Below are positions 1 through 9,968 of a stretch of 64,000 nucleotides of DNA, one piece after another. The notes beneath the pieces were generated by a model, which worked only from the letters and a program-made list of their open reading frames with translations, did no database searches and was not told where the DNA came from. This DNA comes from Rheinheimera pacifica (lineage in GTDB: Bacteria; Pseudomonadota; Gammaproteobacteria; Enterobacterales; Alteromonadaceae). The stretch is from contig NZ_FNXF01000014.1 in the NCBI RefSeq assembly GCF_900108485.1, positions 62,001 to 126,000 of the forward strand, in the 5' to 3' direction. The translations under genes were made by a program, and so were the position numbers. Numbering within the stretch: position 1 is the first letter of the stretch; the number at the start of each line of letters is the position of its first letter.

Positions 1-864
1 GGCAGCCTGTTGCAGAGTTGAGGTAATAAAAGGCGCCTGCGGCTTACTGCTGCTGGGTTTATCTTCACGCTCCTGCACGGTATAGCTGGCTTTGTTTAAC
101 AAGGCCAGGGCCGCATCAGCCTGGGTTTTGTTTACCGGCTTAAAGGCTTTGCCTTGCTGTTTAATAACATCCAGTTGTAAGGCCTGCTTTGCTGCCGTTT
201 GCGTATCGGCAGCTATGGTCCAGTATTCTTCCGGCACAAAGGCTTTAATTTCGCGTTCACGCTCTACTACCAGGCGCACTGCAACCGACTGTACCCGCCC
301 GGCTGATAACCCCCTGGCGACTTTTTTCCATAGTAAAGGCGACACCATAAAGCCCACAACGCGGTCTAAAAAGCGGCGGGCTTGCTGTGCATTTACCCGG
401 TCGACATTCACTTCGCCAGGTTCTTTAAAAGCATTTTGAATGGCATTTTTGGTAATTTCGTTAAATACTACCCGCTTAAACTTTTGCTCATCACCACCGA
501 TAATTTGCTGCAAATGCCAGGCAATAGCTTCTCCTTCACGGTCTAAGTCCGTTGCCAGATAAACGGTGTCAGCTTTTTCTGCCAGCGCTTTTAGCTCTTT
601 CACCACTTTTTCTTTACCGGGCAAAATTTCATAGCGGGCTTTCCAGCCATGCGCCGGATCTATACCCATGCGATCAACCAGTGCCTGGTATTCTTTTTCT
701 TCTTTACTCAGTGATTTACTCGCCGCAGACTTTTCTTTGCTGCTGCTGGTGGGTAAATCACGAATATGACCTACGCTGGACTTTACAACAAAGTCATTAC
801 CGAGGTATTTGTTAATTGTTTTCGCTTTTGCCGGTGATTCGACTATAACCAGTGATTTCGCCAT
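1..864 (-). CDS. topA: DNA topoisomerase I, N-terminal part (cut by window edge)
   Basis: Type IA topoisomerase that relaxes negatively supercoiled DNA. The gene begins at the ATG at 864 and runs leftward off the window, so only the first 288 residues are present. The start reads [17 protein letters not shown], the classic Toprim opening with the catalytic-site Glu. The acidic [13 protein letters not shown]oprim motif and the [12 protein letters not shown] segment that follows are also visible. It is divergent from astB across about 220 bases. Identification is firm; the active-site Tyr and the C-terminal zinc-binding part lie outside the window. Confidence 0.97.
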   Translation of the reverse strand, partial: MAKSLVIVESPAKAKTINKYLGNDFVVKSSVGHIRDLPTSSSKEKSAASKSLSKEEKEYQALVDRMGIDPAHGWKARYEILPGKEKVVKELKALAEKADTVYLATDLDREGEAIAWHLQQIIGGDEQKFKRVVFNEITKNAIQNAFKEPGEVNVDRVNAQQARRFLDRVVGFMVSPLLWKKVARGLSAGRVQSVAVRLVVEREREIKAFVPEEYWTIAADTQTAAKQALQLDVIKQQGKAFKPVNKTQADAALALLNKASYTVQEREDKPSSSKPQAPFITSTLQQAA

Positions 865-1088
865 CTTAATCCCGAGATCCCTAACATTTTGTGCATGCCA
901 ACTATGCTGCTTTTTTAACGTATATCCGTAAACCGCAGTTGTGACAAGTGAATAAACTCATTATTATGCAAACCAGCTCATTTTCAGAGCTGCCTGGCGA
1001 AACCTTCGCCAATCCAAATGAAGCATCCTCAAGCGGCCGCAAAAATAATAAAAACAGTGCCCTTTCCAAACAAGGATATAAAGCAAAA

Positions 1089-2432
1089 ATGAAATACTTC
1101 GAAGCAAACTTTGATGGGCTGGTAGGCCCAACCCATAACTATGCCGGTTTATCTATCGGCAATGTTGCCTCATTATCTAACGCTAAAAACAGTTCCAGCC
1201 CGCGTCAGGCGGCCAAACAGGGCTTAAGTAAAATGAAGGCCCTGCATGACCTGGGTTTAGTACAAGGTGTGCTGGCACCACAAGAGCGACCCGATGTATA
1301 CACCCTGCGCCGTCTTGGTTTTACCGGCACTGATGCACAGGTAATAGAAAAAGCTGCCAAACAAGCACCTGCTGTGTTTAAAGCCGTTTGTTCGGCCTCC
1401 AGCATGTGGACAGCCAACGCCGCCACCATATCACCCTCTGCTGATACTGCTGATGGCAAAGTGCATTTTACCCCTGCAAATCTTACCAACAAATTTCACC
1501 GCTCACTTGAGCCTGTAACTACAGGCAAGATTTTGCAGGCAATGTTCCGTGATCCTCAACATTTTGCGCATCATACACATTTACCGGACAATGATCACTT
1601 TGGCGATGAAGGCGCCGCGAATCATACCAGACTTTGCAGCGCTTATGGTAAACGGGGGATTGAACTCTTTGTATTTGGCCGTTATGCATTCGATAGCAGC
1701 CAACCGGCGCCAAAGCGTTTTCCGGCCCGCCATACACTGGAAGCCTGCGAAGCGGTAGCCCGGTTACATGGGTTAAGTGCAGAGCACGTGGTATATATGC
1801 AGCAAAACCCCGATGTGATTGATCAGGGTGTATTTCACAATGATGTTATAGCTGTGGGTAACCAGAATGTGCTGTTTTACCATCAGCAAGCCTTTATCGA
1901 CAGCCAGCAAAAGCTAACCGAGTTACAGCGTAAGTTTGGTAATGCCCCCCAGCTGCACCTGATTGAAGTAAAAGACAGCGAGGTTTCTGTAGCAGAAGCG
2001 ATTAAAACTTACCTGTTTAATACTCAGGTAGTGACGTTACCCGGCGGCGAAATGGCCATTATTGCGCCAACTGAATGCAGCGAAAGCACCGCCGTGTCGG
2101 CCTATCTGGCTGCGCTGACAGAGCGCAATACGCCGATAAAACAGATCCACTACTACGATGTTAAACAAAGCATGCGTAACGGCGGCGGCCCGGCCTGTTT
2201 GCGCTTGCGTGTAGCCATGAGCGAGCAGGAAAAACAAGCCGTAAACCAGAACGTGCTGATGAACGATGCGTTGTTTACCCGGTTAAACCAGTGGGTAGAT
2301 AAACATTACCGTGATCAGATTTCCGAAGCCGACCTGGCCGATCCGCAGTTGCTGCTGGAGTCCCGTACCGCACTGGATGATTTAACCCAAATTCTGGCTC
2401 TGGGTTCGGTGTATCAATTCCAGCAAGAATAA
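1089..2432 (+). CDS. astB: N-succinylarginine dihydrolase
   Basis: Second enzyme of the arginine succinyltransferase (AST) pathway: it converts N2-succinylarginine to N2-succinylornithine, CO2 and two ammonia. I chose the ATG at 1089, giving 447 residues, the usual family length, starting [20 protein letters not shown]. An AAGGA lies about 12 bases upstream. The frame is open back to 948, but those 47 codons have no family resemblance. The C-terminal TECSEST segment should hold the catalytic Cys. The other ast genes (astC, astA, astD) are not adjacent, unlike the E. coli operon, so the gene is separately expressed here and ends at its own terminator. Confidence 0.95.
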   Translation: MKYFEANFDGLVGPTHNYAGLSIGNVASLSNAKNSSSPRQAAKQGLSKMKALHDLGLVQGVLAPQERPDVYTLRRLGFTGTDAQVIEKAAKQAPAVFKAVCSASSMWTANAATISPSADTADGKVHFTPANLTNKFHRSLEPVTTGKILQAMFRDPQHFAHHTHLPDNDHFGDEGAANHTRLCSAYGKRGIELFVFGRYAFDSSQPAPKRFPARHTLEACEAVARLHGLSAEHVVYMQQNPDVIDQGVFHNDVIAVGNQNVLFYHQQAFIDSQQKLTELQRKFGNAPQLHLIEVKDSEVSVAEAIKTYLFNTQVVTLPGGEMAIIAPTECSESTAVSAYLAALTERNTPIKQIHYYDVKQSMRNGGGPACLRLRVAMSEQEKQAVNQNVLMNDALFTRLNQWVDKHYRDQISEADLADPQLLLESRTALDDLTQILALGSVYQFQQE

Positions 2433-2448
2433 ATAATGTGATTCAGGT

Positions 2449-2480
2449 AAAAAAAGGGAGCTGATTTAGCTCCCTTTTTT
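2449..2480. terminator. Rho-independent terminator, probably bidirectional
   Basis: The stem AAGGGAGCT / AGCTCCCTT closes a GATTT-type loop and is flanked by an A-run on the left and a T-run on the right. It can therefore end astB on the plus strand and the convergent lipoprotein gene on the minus strand. Confidence 0.9.
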
Positions 2481-2495
2481 GGTTACTGCATTTTA

Positions 2496-4733
2496 TCAGT
2501 TTGCTATTGCACAACTTGCAGCAACCCCGTAAGGATTTGCAGCAGGAGCAGATGTCTCGTTGGTGGTATCTTCAGATGACACCGGTAAACCATAATTACG
2601 ATAGGTCACATTCTCAGTACCGGCAGCAAAACCTGATACCTGCAGTCTGACATCTAACCAGGCTCCGACATCCTGAGGGTAAATAATGTTAAACACCGCT
2701 ATCCCATTCTCATCTGCGGTAACAGTTGCAGGGACCGTTACAGGATTTCCCGGCGTTAACAGACCGTCCCCATTGATATCTTCTCCGGCATCGATCATAC
2801 CATTTAAATTTGCATCTTCGCTTACACAATCAAGTGGCAAATTGTTTGCGTCACGAACAGTGACAAACGGGACCCAAACTTTAAAAGCTGCAGGCGCTGG
2901 TGGAGATTCAACCCAATACCCTTTCCTGTATGCAACCGGCGCAACAGAGACATTCAGCGACTGATTCTGTACGGGGTTGCCTGAACTATCAGTTACGATA
3001 ACAGAAAACTGTTTTGCATAAGTGCTGATACTGGGTTTAGTAATAACGTTGCCCGTACCAAAACGGAAAAACAATGTACGTTTACCCACTGCAATATCTG
3101 TCTCATCCGATATAGCGTTGTTGTTTTGTAATGCCGCTTTAATAACCAGATTCAAGCCTTCAACACCGGCGCCGGTATTAGCGTCAGCTGTAAACACTGT
3201 AGAGGCTATACCCTGAGAGTTAGTTACAGCAGTACCGGTACTAATAACACCACCAGCGGCGTTATCCAGAGAGAAAACAACAACCTGGTTTTTTACCGGA
3301 TTATTGTTAACATCACGAACGATGGCGCGTATAGCGCTGGACTCGCCAGCACCAATCTGGGCCGGGAATGCCTGGGTTTCAACTTTTGTCGGGTTAACAG
3401 CAACAAACTCCACTACCTTTTTCGCGCTAACAGCATCCTCACCCACGCCGCCAGTTGCACTGATTGTTGCCAGGCCTGCAAATTGCGAACGTACAAAAGT
3501 GTGTGCCAGACCATTCGCGTCTGTCACATCCTGAGCAGTTACAGCATTCCCCAGATTAGCTGCAGCATCGGCAATTGCACCACGGGTAGTATTAAATACG
3601 ATATTTTCACCCACATTAGCTGTGCCGTTAACCAACCACTCTACTGCAAGCTCCTGAGCCGTATTCAAATTAATTTCAAGCACTGCAGCTTCATTTGCGC
3701 CAGCCACAAATGCAAACTCATCCGCGCTAACATTTAGAGTAATTGTGCTGGTTGCGCCTAAGGCGGTAACCGTCAGTCTGTCGGTACCGGGATTCACTGC
3801 AGTATAAGTAAAACTGGCCTTGCCGGCCGAGCCAACTGTTGCCGGGCTGGTATCGCTTAAGGTATTACCCAGAGCTGACGCTACTTCAACTTCGGTGTTT
3901 GGAATACCAATGCCATTTGAGTCTGTTAAGAATACATCTATTGATGTTGTATCCCCCAGCACCACTGAATTAGGGGCAGCTACCTCAATTGAAGTGCCAG
4001 ACACCGCTACGGTTAACCGTGATGTTTGCTGTTGTACGCGTGCAGTAATCACAATATCGCGGTTGTTTTTGTTGGTTTGAGTCGTCAGAGTAGCCTTCGC
4101 AGTGCCGTTAACGGCAGTTACTGCATCAACCTGCACTAATTCTCCGGAGTCGCTTGCGAAGGTAACAGGAACGCCAGGCACAACAACGTTATTGGCATCA
4201 CGAACCAGTGCCGTCAGTTCTATTTTAGCGGACGCCCCAGAGCCTAACAGCAAGCTATCAGCAATTAATGCAACCGACCCTACTGTCACCCCAACCTGTT
4301 CCCCGCCATCACCGGCAGAGGTAAAACCAGCATTAGCCGTTGCTCCAGCAAAAATAGCGGATACAGTACCCGCGCCGCTTTTACTACCAACCAGCAGGCT
4401 GATAGTTGCGACACCGTTACTATTAGTCAGTGCAGTGCCAGCAGCATTACCCAACACGGCCAGCTCGGTATCACTAAGGGCGAAGTTGATAACCTGATTG
4501 GCAATATTACCGCTATTTGTCGCCGTCAGCGTTGCGGTTATTGTTAAAGGGGTTGCCTGAGATAATGCTGTTGCAGCAGTGCCTGCAGAGTTAGTTATGG
4601 TTAAAGCTACACGGTAAACGGGTGTAGTGCTGCCACCACCTGTGCCGCCGTCAGAGTCAAGAGTACCACCGCCACCGCAGGCTGCTAACATAGTTAAAAG
4701 CAGCGCAACGATAAGTTGCTGAACGTTTCGCAT
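2496..4733 (-). CDS. Ig-like repeat (Big_1/invasin type) surface lipoprotein
   Basis: A 745-residue exported lipoprotein. The N-terminus has a hydrophobic signal and the lipobox LAAC with Cys19, followed by a Gly/Asp/Ser/Thr-rich linker. The body is a series of beta-rich repeats of about 90-100 residues. Recurring phrases such as VRDANNVVVPGVPVTF, VNPVKNQVVVFSL and GTAKATLT resemble bacterial Ig-like domain group 1 of intimin and invasin. Near residues 638-657 an Asp/Asn-rich stretch (DANLNGMIDAGED then INGDG) looks like a calcium-binding dockerin/EF-hand-type loop. An SD-like GGGAGAG precedes the ATG, and a TATAAT lies at 4758-4763. The gene is monocistronic. An adhesive or cell-surface structural role is inferred; the ligand is unknown. 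Confidence 0.8.
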   Translation of the reverse strand: MRNVQQLIVALLLTMLAACGGGGTLDSDGGTGGGSTTPVYRVALTITNSAGTAATALSQATPLTITATLTATNSGNIANQVINFALSDTELAVLGNAAGTALTNSNGVATISLLVGSKSGAGTVSAIFAGATANAGFTSAGDGGEQVGVTVGSVALIADSLLLGSGASAKIELTALVRDANNVVVPGVPVTFASDSGELVQVDAVTAVNGTAKATLTTQTNKNNRDIVITARVQQQTSRLTVAVSGTSIEVAAPNSVVLGDTTSIDVFLTDSNGIGIPNTEVEVASALGNTLSDTSPATVGSAGKASFTYTAVNPGTDRLTVTALGATSTITLNVSADEFAFVAGANEAAVLEINLNTAQELAVEWLVNGTANVGENIVFNTTRGAIADAAANLGNAVTAQDVTDANGLAHTFVRSQFAGLATISATGGVGEDAVSAKKVVEFVAVNPTKVETQAFPAQIGAGESSAIRAIVRDVNNNPVKNQVVVFSLDNAAGGVISTGTAVTNSQGIASTVFTADANTGAGVEGLNLVIKAALQNNNAISDETDIAVGKRTLFFRFGTGNVITKPSISTYAKQFSVIVTDSSGNPVQNQSLNVSVAPVAYRKGYWVESPPAPAAFKVWVPFVTVRDANNLPLDCVSEDANLNGMIDAGEDINGDGLLTPGNPVTVPATVTADENGIAVFNIIYPQDVGAWLDVRLQVSGFAAGTENVTYRNYGLPVSSEDTTNETSAPAANPYGVAASCAIAN

Positions 4734-4906
4734 TAAACTCTCCCAAGCTGTTTTTTTATTATATAGTTTTTGTTAATTCTGCATCTTAAACCAATAATCT
4801 GGCAAGCGTGATAGCTATTCTCAAAAAAAAACCAGCGCAATCTGCCTTTCCAGAAGCCAACCTGTTAGGCTTAGTGCCACTGCTTAATTAAAACTAGTCT
4901 GATGTT

Positions 4907-6241
4907 ATGACAGGAAATAAAAAACTTGGGTTAACTGCCCGTATTGTAATTGGTATGGCGGCAGGTATTTTGGTCGGCTTTTTCTTCAAATGGCTGCTTG
5001 CAGGCCAGGATGAACGGATACTGTATATTCTGGGGATGGAGCTGCCACTTAAAACATTCTTTATTGACGGTATTTTTCATATTGGTGGCGAGATCTTTAT
5101 TGCCAGTTTAAAAATGCTGGTTGTGCCGCTGGTATTTGTGTCTCTGGTGTGTGGCACCTGTTCACTGTCTGACACGTCAAGCCTGGGCAGGCTGGGTGGC
5201 AAAACTATCGGCCTCTACATGGTAACAACAGCTATAGCCATTACTCTGGCTATTTTTGCTGCCTTGCTGATAAGCCCGGGTAAAGGTGTCGAAATGCACT
5301 CTGATGCCAGCTTTGATGTGAGCGAAGCGCCGCCGTTATCTCAGGTATTTATTAATATTTTCCCCAGCAACCCTATTGAGTCAATGGCTTCGGGCAATAT
5401 GCTGCAAATTATTGTTTTTGCTGTATTGTTTGGCCTGGCAATGGCATTAAGTGGCAAAGCTGGTGAGCGTTTGGCGGCTGTTTTTAATGATCTTAGCGAA
5501 GTCATTATGAAGCTGGTAACCCTGCTGATGAATCTGGCACCTTATGGTGTGTTCTTTCTGATGGCAAAACTGTTTACCACGCTGGGCTTTGAAACTATCG
5601 CCAGCCTGATAAAGTACTTTGGCGTGGTAATGACAGTGCTGATACTGCACGGCCTGGTTACTTATGGCGTGATATTAAAGCTGCTTACCGGCCTGAACCC
5701 GCTTATTTTCTTTCGCAAAATGCGTGATGCAGCCCTGTTTGGTTTTAGCACCTCCAGCAGCAACGCTACGATGCCGGTTACCATGGAAGCGGTAACCAAA
5801 AAGCTGGGGGTTAAAAACAGCATAGCCTCCTTTACCGTGCCGCTTGGCGCCACTATTAATATGGATGGTACGGCAATAATGCAGGGCGTGGCTACGGTAT
5901 TTATCGCTCAGGTATTTGTGGTTGACCTGACATTAACCGACTATTTAATGGTAATAGTTACCGCCACGCTGGCATCTATCGGCACCGCAGGTGTACCTGG
6001 TGTAGGTCTGATTATGCTGGCTATGGTGTTGCAGCAGGTTGGTTTACCGGTAGAAGGTATTGCACTGATTATTGGCGTGGACCGCTTATTGGATATGACC
6101 CGCACCGCTGTGAATATTACCGGCGATGCGATGGTGTCGTGTATTGTGGGTAAAAGTGAGAATGAGTTCGACGTTAATGTCTTTAATGACATTAACGCCG
6201 GAAGCAAAGAAGAAAGCGTCGATTTTCATCATTTGCGCTAA
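4907..6241 (+). CDS. Dicarboxylate/amino acid:cation symporter (DAACS family)
   Basis: A 444-residue inner-membrane secondary transporter of the GltP/DctA/SstT family. It takes up C4-dicarboxylates or acidic/neutral amino acids with H+ or Na+. Multiple hydrophobic helices are visible. The family signatures are present: the serine-rich hairpin STSSSNATMPVT (about residue 283) and the NMDGTA motif in helix 7. The substrate cannot be fixed from sequence alone; the overall look is closer to glutamate/aspartate symporters than to SstT. It stands alone, transcribed away from the Ig lipoprotein and convergent with sohB. No strong ribosome binding site is evident before the ATG. Confidence 0.9.
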   Translation: MTGNKKLGLTARIVIGMAAGILVGFFFKWLLAGQDERILYILGMELPLKTFFIDGIFHIGGEIFIASLKMLVVPLVFVSLVCGTCSLSDTSSLGRLGGKTIGLYMVTTAIAITLAIFAALLISPGKGVEMHSDASFDVSEAPPLSQVFINIFPSNPIESMASGNMLQIIVFAVLFGLAMALSGKAGERLAAVFNDLSEVIMKLVTLLMNLAPYGVFFLMAKLFTTLGFETIASLIKYFGVVMTVLILHGLVTYGVILKLLTGLNPLIFFRKMRDAALFGFSTSSSNATMPVTMEAVTKKLGVKNSIASFTVPLGATINMDGTAIMQGVATVFIAQVFVVDLTLTDYLMVIVTATLASIGTAGVPGVGLIMLAMVLQQVGLPVEGIALIIGVDRLLDMTRTAVNITGDAMVSCIVGKSENEFDVNVFNDINAGSKEESVDFHHLR

Positions 6242-6272
6242 CCGCTAAACTGCTCATCTGCGCTAGTCGCTA

Positions 6273-6296
6273 AGCAGGCAGTGTACGCTGCCTGCT
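6273..6296. other. Perfect hairpin between convergent genes
   Basis: AGCAGGCAG and CTGCCTGCT form a 9-bp stem around a 6-base loop. The structure overlaps the sohB stop codon. No T-run follows on either strand, so it is not a canonical intrinsic terminator. It may protect the 3' ends of the symporter or sohB transcript. Confidence 0.5.
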
Positions 6297-7290
6297 ACCC
6301 TAGCCTTGATTGCTGCATCAGTTTTTGCCACCACACCGATAAAATATTTGCCGAACCGATACCGACTTTTTCAGCAATACCTTTGCGCAGCTGATACCGC
6401 ACCTGAAACAGATCACGCTGTGACATTTGCGACAATAAATAAGCATCACTTGTCTGGATCTCATCCACCAGTTTAAGCGGCAAAGCCTGGTAGCCAAACC
6501 AGTGCTCACCGGTGGCAACCTGATCTATATCCAGCTGTGGCCGGTGATCCTGTACAAACTGTTTAAACAACTGATGCGTTTGCTCCAGTTCCTGCTGAAA
6601 TTTCTGCCGCCCTTTGTCGTTGTTTTCACCAAACAGGGTTACGGTACGTTTGTACTCTCCGGCAGTAAATTGCTCAAAATCGATATGGCCTTTTTTTAAT
6701 AACTTATTAAAGTTAGGCAATTGCGCAATAACGCCGATAGAACCGACAATGGCAAAAGGTGCCGCCAGGATTTTATGACCAATACACGCCATCATATAGC
6801 CGCCGCTGGCAGCCACTTTATCGATGGCAACCGTCAGGCTTACCTCAGCTTTACGCAAACGGTCAAGCTGCGATGCAGCCAGGCCATAGCCGTGCACTAC
6901 GCCGCCACCGCTTTCCAGACGTAGTAATACTTCATCTTCCTTGCCGGCAACAGCCAGTATTGCAGTCACTTCTTCGCGTAGCGACTCGGCCTCGCGTGCG
7001 TCCATACTGCCATGAAAATCAACCACAAACAGTCTGGGTTTGGTTTCTGCCTTTTTGCTCTGCTGTGTTTTTTGCCACTGCTTAAACTGTTTTTTATCCA
7101 GTAACTGCTGCTGCATATCTTCAGTTACGGCCTTGTACTGCGCCGTTAAATCGGTAAATTGCAGTTGGCCTTTTTTCGGCCTGGCTTTACCCGCAGCGGC
7201 ACCGGCGATTAAACCAATAATTAAAGCTGCGGCCGCTACCAGCGTTACCGCTTTGGCCAGAAACATCCCATATTCGTATATAAACTCCAA
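6295..7290 (-). CDS. sohB: SohB, inner-membrane serine protease of the SppA family
   Basis: Predicted signal-peptide-peptidase-like protease (S49 family) anchored by one N-terminal membrane segment (about residues 8-34). I chose the TTG at 7290. It has AGGAG six bases upstream (7297-7301), and the product begins MEFIYEYGMFLAK, matching the E. coli start MELLSEYGLFLAK in shape. An in-frame ATG ten codons upstream lacks these features. From this start the protein has 331 residues. The catalytic dyad fits Ser162 in AASGGY and Lys214 in GEYKR; their 52-residue spacing is the same as in E. coli. The gene lies near yciK and topA, as in enterobacteria. Confidence 0.92.
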   Translation of the reverse strand: MEFIYEYGMFLAKAVTLVAAAALIIGLIAGAAAGKARPKKGQLQFTDLTAQYKAVTEDMQQQLLDKKQFKQWQKTQQSKKAETKPRLFVVDFHGSMDAREAESLREEVTAILAVAGKEDEVLLRLESGGGVVHGYGLAASQLDRLRKAEVSLTVAIDKVAASGGYMMACIGHKILAAPFAIVGSIGVIAQLPNFNKLLKKGHIDFEQFTAGEYKRTVTLFGENNDKGRQKFQQELEQTHQLFKQFVQDHRPQLDIDQVATGEHWFGYQALPLKLVDEIQTSDAYLLSQMSQRDLFQVRYQLRKGIAEKVGIGSANILSVWWQKLMQQSRLG

Positions 7291-7342
7291 GACAGGCTCC
7301 TCAATAAAGTTTTGCTGCATTGTAACGGCTTTGGCAAAAAGA

Positions 7343-7366
7343 AAAAGCCCGGCGAACCGGGCTTTA
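7343..7366 (-). terminator. Rho-independent terminator of the lipase gene
   Basis: A 9-bp AAAGCCCGG / CCGGGCTTT stem with a 4-base loop. Read on the minus strand it ends in a T-run just after the lipase stop codon at 7386. Confidence 0.85.
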
Positions 7367-7385
7367 CATGATAGAACAGTACAAC

Positions 7386-9743
7386 TTAATTAGCAGGCGC
7401 TAATACTGCCGGGTTAGCAACAACCACTGCCGCCCCCTGAGTAGCCAGGAAAGATGCTACGTGGGTTTGCATTTCAACCGTAGCGGCCGCACTGCCAGCA
7501 GCTGGGTCCAGTAACGAGCTGTGAGAGCCGGCAGTAAAGCGGGCAATAACATTGCCTGCCAGTTGCTGCGGCCCGGCAACGGCGTTAATAGCGGTAGCGC
7601 CCAGCAGTCTGGCCAGCGGCTCAGTACCGCCCAACGGCATACCCACAGTCTGGTTTGGAATAACCCGATCAGAGGTAGCAGAGTTAATACCCGAGCCAAT
7701 CACTTCTGCAATGTACACCGGGGTCTGGCTGGCAACCAGTAATTGGGCGTAGTTGTTTGGATCGCCGGCATCGGTAATAGTTTGCGCTGCAAAGGCAAAC
7801 TGAGAGATAGTCGCCCTGATAGCTGCCAGAGTGGCAGCAGTACTTTCGCTCTGGGCCAGGCTGGCTAAATAGGCATCAACGTATTGCGCAGCACAGCCGG
7901 TAAAACTGGCCGGATTTGCCGCCACTGCCATACAGGGGCTTTCATCTTCCAGGTAATCGACAAAACCAGGCTTGAGGGTGTCTGCCCCCAGAATAACACT
8001 GGCACGGATCAATGCACCAAAACTGCCAGATTCAAGCAGGAAATTGGCTACCGCACCACCTGGTACAGATAAGGCAGCAGATTTCATATTGTATGCAGCA
8101 TCAACCGCGGTAATACCTGAAGGTGTATTGGCAACGGCCACCGCGGATGAGCCTGTGATAGAGCCCAGTGACATACCCAGCAACTGAACATTGGCCATAT
8201 TCAGGCTAATACCGTCAATGCTGTTCAGTGCTAAACGCAGCGCCAGCGTATCAGCAATACTTTGGCGTAAGTTGTCGCGGGTAACCAGTAAGTTAGACAG
8301 GTTCATGTACACGGTGGCATTGCCATTGGCTACACCACAACCTGTACCTGAAGCATTAATATCGATAAAACCACGTGAACCATGTAAAGGCTGGTCAATC
8401 GCTACTGTAGCAAAACCCTGCTGAGTTAACGCTGCCGTAACCGCCAGCATATTTTCTTTGCAAGAGGTAATACCGTGCGCCAATATCACTACCGGCCAGC
8501 CAGCAGCTGGTGCTGGTGCATTCGGCGCCGTCATAATAACGTCAACCGATTGAAACGAATTGATTTTTGGGATCGGGTTAAATTTCGTCAGGTGGCGGCG
8601 GCTATCCAGACCAAGATCACGTAACTGCACGGGCTGTTGCGCCGTTAATGCCATACAGACACCATCATTCTGGGATTGTGGTGCAGCAGGGATAGTACCT
8701 GCAGGGGCCTGAGCCAAAATAGCACCGCTATCGCAGGCCGCTGACCAGCGGGTGCTTAATGGTGCTGAAGGTGCGCTGCCGGTTTGTGCTCCTAAATAAT
8801 ACGGCAGGTTAAAACTGCCGCGATACAGCATCACATTATCAAAAGACGGATTACCGGTAAGCGGAGTTCCCGGAATCATTGATACCGGCGCGACAGCGGC
8901 CACTTCAAGCGCAGATGGCGCATAAGGCGAACCCGGGGCGGCCATTAATGATTTTACCGTTGCCAGCACATTTGAGATCGATTGTGTAGTCATTGCCGCA
9001 GTGTAGATAATGCTGTCGCGGTCAACGCCTTCAGCCTCAATAACGTCTTCAAAACTATTGATCAGCCTTTGTAACGATAATTGCGCTGGTGTGCCCAACG
9101 GCAGTGTTTCGTCGTCTTGTTTTACCAGCTCATAAGAGGTTGAAGGCGCAACAGAGTTACCATTATTGTCTTCAATTAATGACGTCAGTACTGTCATATA
9201 AGTGGTAGCGGGTTTCAGCGGCCGCAGTGGCACCACAGCTATGCTGTTACCACTGACAGTAGTAACAAAATCCTGACCAAAGGTTAGCTCTGCCACAACT
9301 TTACAAGCAAAACCCTGGTTCGCTGTTCTGCACTCTTCTACTGTTGAAGTAGGGCCTTGCATCACCACTTCAAATAGCAAAACCGCACCGGGCTGTTGCA
9401 CAGAGCCTGGCTCTAAAGCCGCACCTGGTGCTAAATCTACAGCAATAGAATAAGGGCTTTGCGTAGACCAGCCATCTAATGCACCTAACGCCACCTGTGG
9501 GTTAGTGTAATTAGGCTCAGCACCAGAGTCAGTGGTTAACGTGCCATCCGTTGTGCCCTGAAACAGTAAATCATTTGGCACAGACAGTCTTGGTGTGGCG
9601 GCACCCGGATCGAATACTACTCTGGAATATGGTTTAACAGTGTTGTTGCCGGTATCTTGCTTAATATCATCTAAAGAATCACCGCCACATCCGGTTAAAC
9701 CTAATGCAACAGCAACAGCCACACTCAGTGTCAGCTTATTCAT
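7386..9743 (-). CDS. VolA/Pla-1-type (phospho)lipase lipoprotein
   Basis: A 785-residue exported lipoprotein with an alpha/beta-hydrolase domain. The ATG at 9743 was chosen because AGGGGAG sits just upstream and the product starts with a signal ending LTGC (Cys19). Thirteen further in-frame codons upstream lack a signal. After an N-terminal beta-rich region, VVILAHGITSCKENML gives the oxyanion-hole strand and LLGMSLGS gives the GxSxG nucleophile elbow with Ser525. This architecture is known from the surface lysophospholipase VolA of Vibrio and from Pla-1/cef extracellular lipases. It probably releases fatty acids from lipids outside the cell. The gene is monocistronic with its own terminator and divergent from yciK. 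Confidence 0.85.
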   Translation of the reverse strand: MNKLTLSVAVAVALGLTGCGGDSLDDIKQDTGNNTVKPYSRVVFDPGAATPRLSVPNDLLFQGTTDGTLTTDSGAEPNYTNPQVALGALDGWSTQSPYSIAVDLAPGAALEPGSVQQPGAVLLFEVVMQGPTSTVEECRTANQGFACKVVAELTFGQDFVTTVSGNSIAVVPLRPLKPATTYMTVLTSLIEDNNGNSVAPSTSYELVKQDDETLPLGTPAQLSLQRLINSFEDVIEAEGVDRDSIIYTAAMTTQSISNVLATVKSLMAAPGSPYAPSALEVAAVAPVSMIPGTPLTGNPSFDNVMLYRGSFNLPYYLGAQTGSAPSAPLSTRWSAACDSGAILAQAPAGTIPAAPQSQNDGVCMALTAQQPVQLRDLGLDSRRHLTKFNPIPKINSFQSVDVIMTAPNAPAPAAGWPVVILAHGITSCKENMLAVTAALTQQGFATVAIDQPLHGSRGFIDINASGTGCGVANGNATVYMNLSNLLVTRDNLRQSIADTLALRLALNSIDGISLNMANVQLLGMSLGSITGSSAVAVANTPSGITAVDAAYNMKSAALSVPGGAVANFLLESGSFGALIRASVILGADTLKPGFVDYLEDESPCMAVAANPASFTGCAAQYVDAYLASLAQSESTAATLAAIRATISQFAFAAQTITDAGDPNNYAQLLVASQTPVYIAEVIGSGINSATSDRVIPNQTVGMPLGGTEPLARLLGATAINAVAGPQQLAGNVIARFTAGSHSSLLDPAAGSAAATVEMQTHVASFLATQGAAVVVANPAVLAPAN

Positions 9744-9968
9744 AGTTTCTCCCCTATCCTGTCTCTTATTTTTTATATGCAAAGCAAAAACTTACCTTGC
9801 TTATTGGAAACCTGTTGTATATATAGCCGGTAACAGCTACGACCAGTTAAAGTTAACTCAAACCAGGCAAAATCGCTAGCTGAAAAATACAGAATAAACG
9901 AAGAAAGGTGCAAATAGCCCCATTTGGGCGTATGCTTTCGCCGTTTTTGCAGCAACAGGTGACATTTT

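Noticed and set aside
948-1088. N-terminal extension of astB by 47 codons
   Set aside because: The extra residues are low-complexity, have no family counterpart, and a good SD and family-like start occur at 1089.
1205-1492. Long antisense open frame inside astB
   Set aside because: A shadow of the astB codon pattern with no recognisable protein features.
7291-7320. ATG start for sohB ten codons upstream
   Set aside because: The residues added do not match SohB, and the strong SD lies between this ATG and the TTG at 7290.
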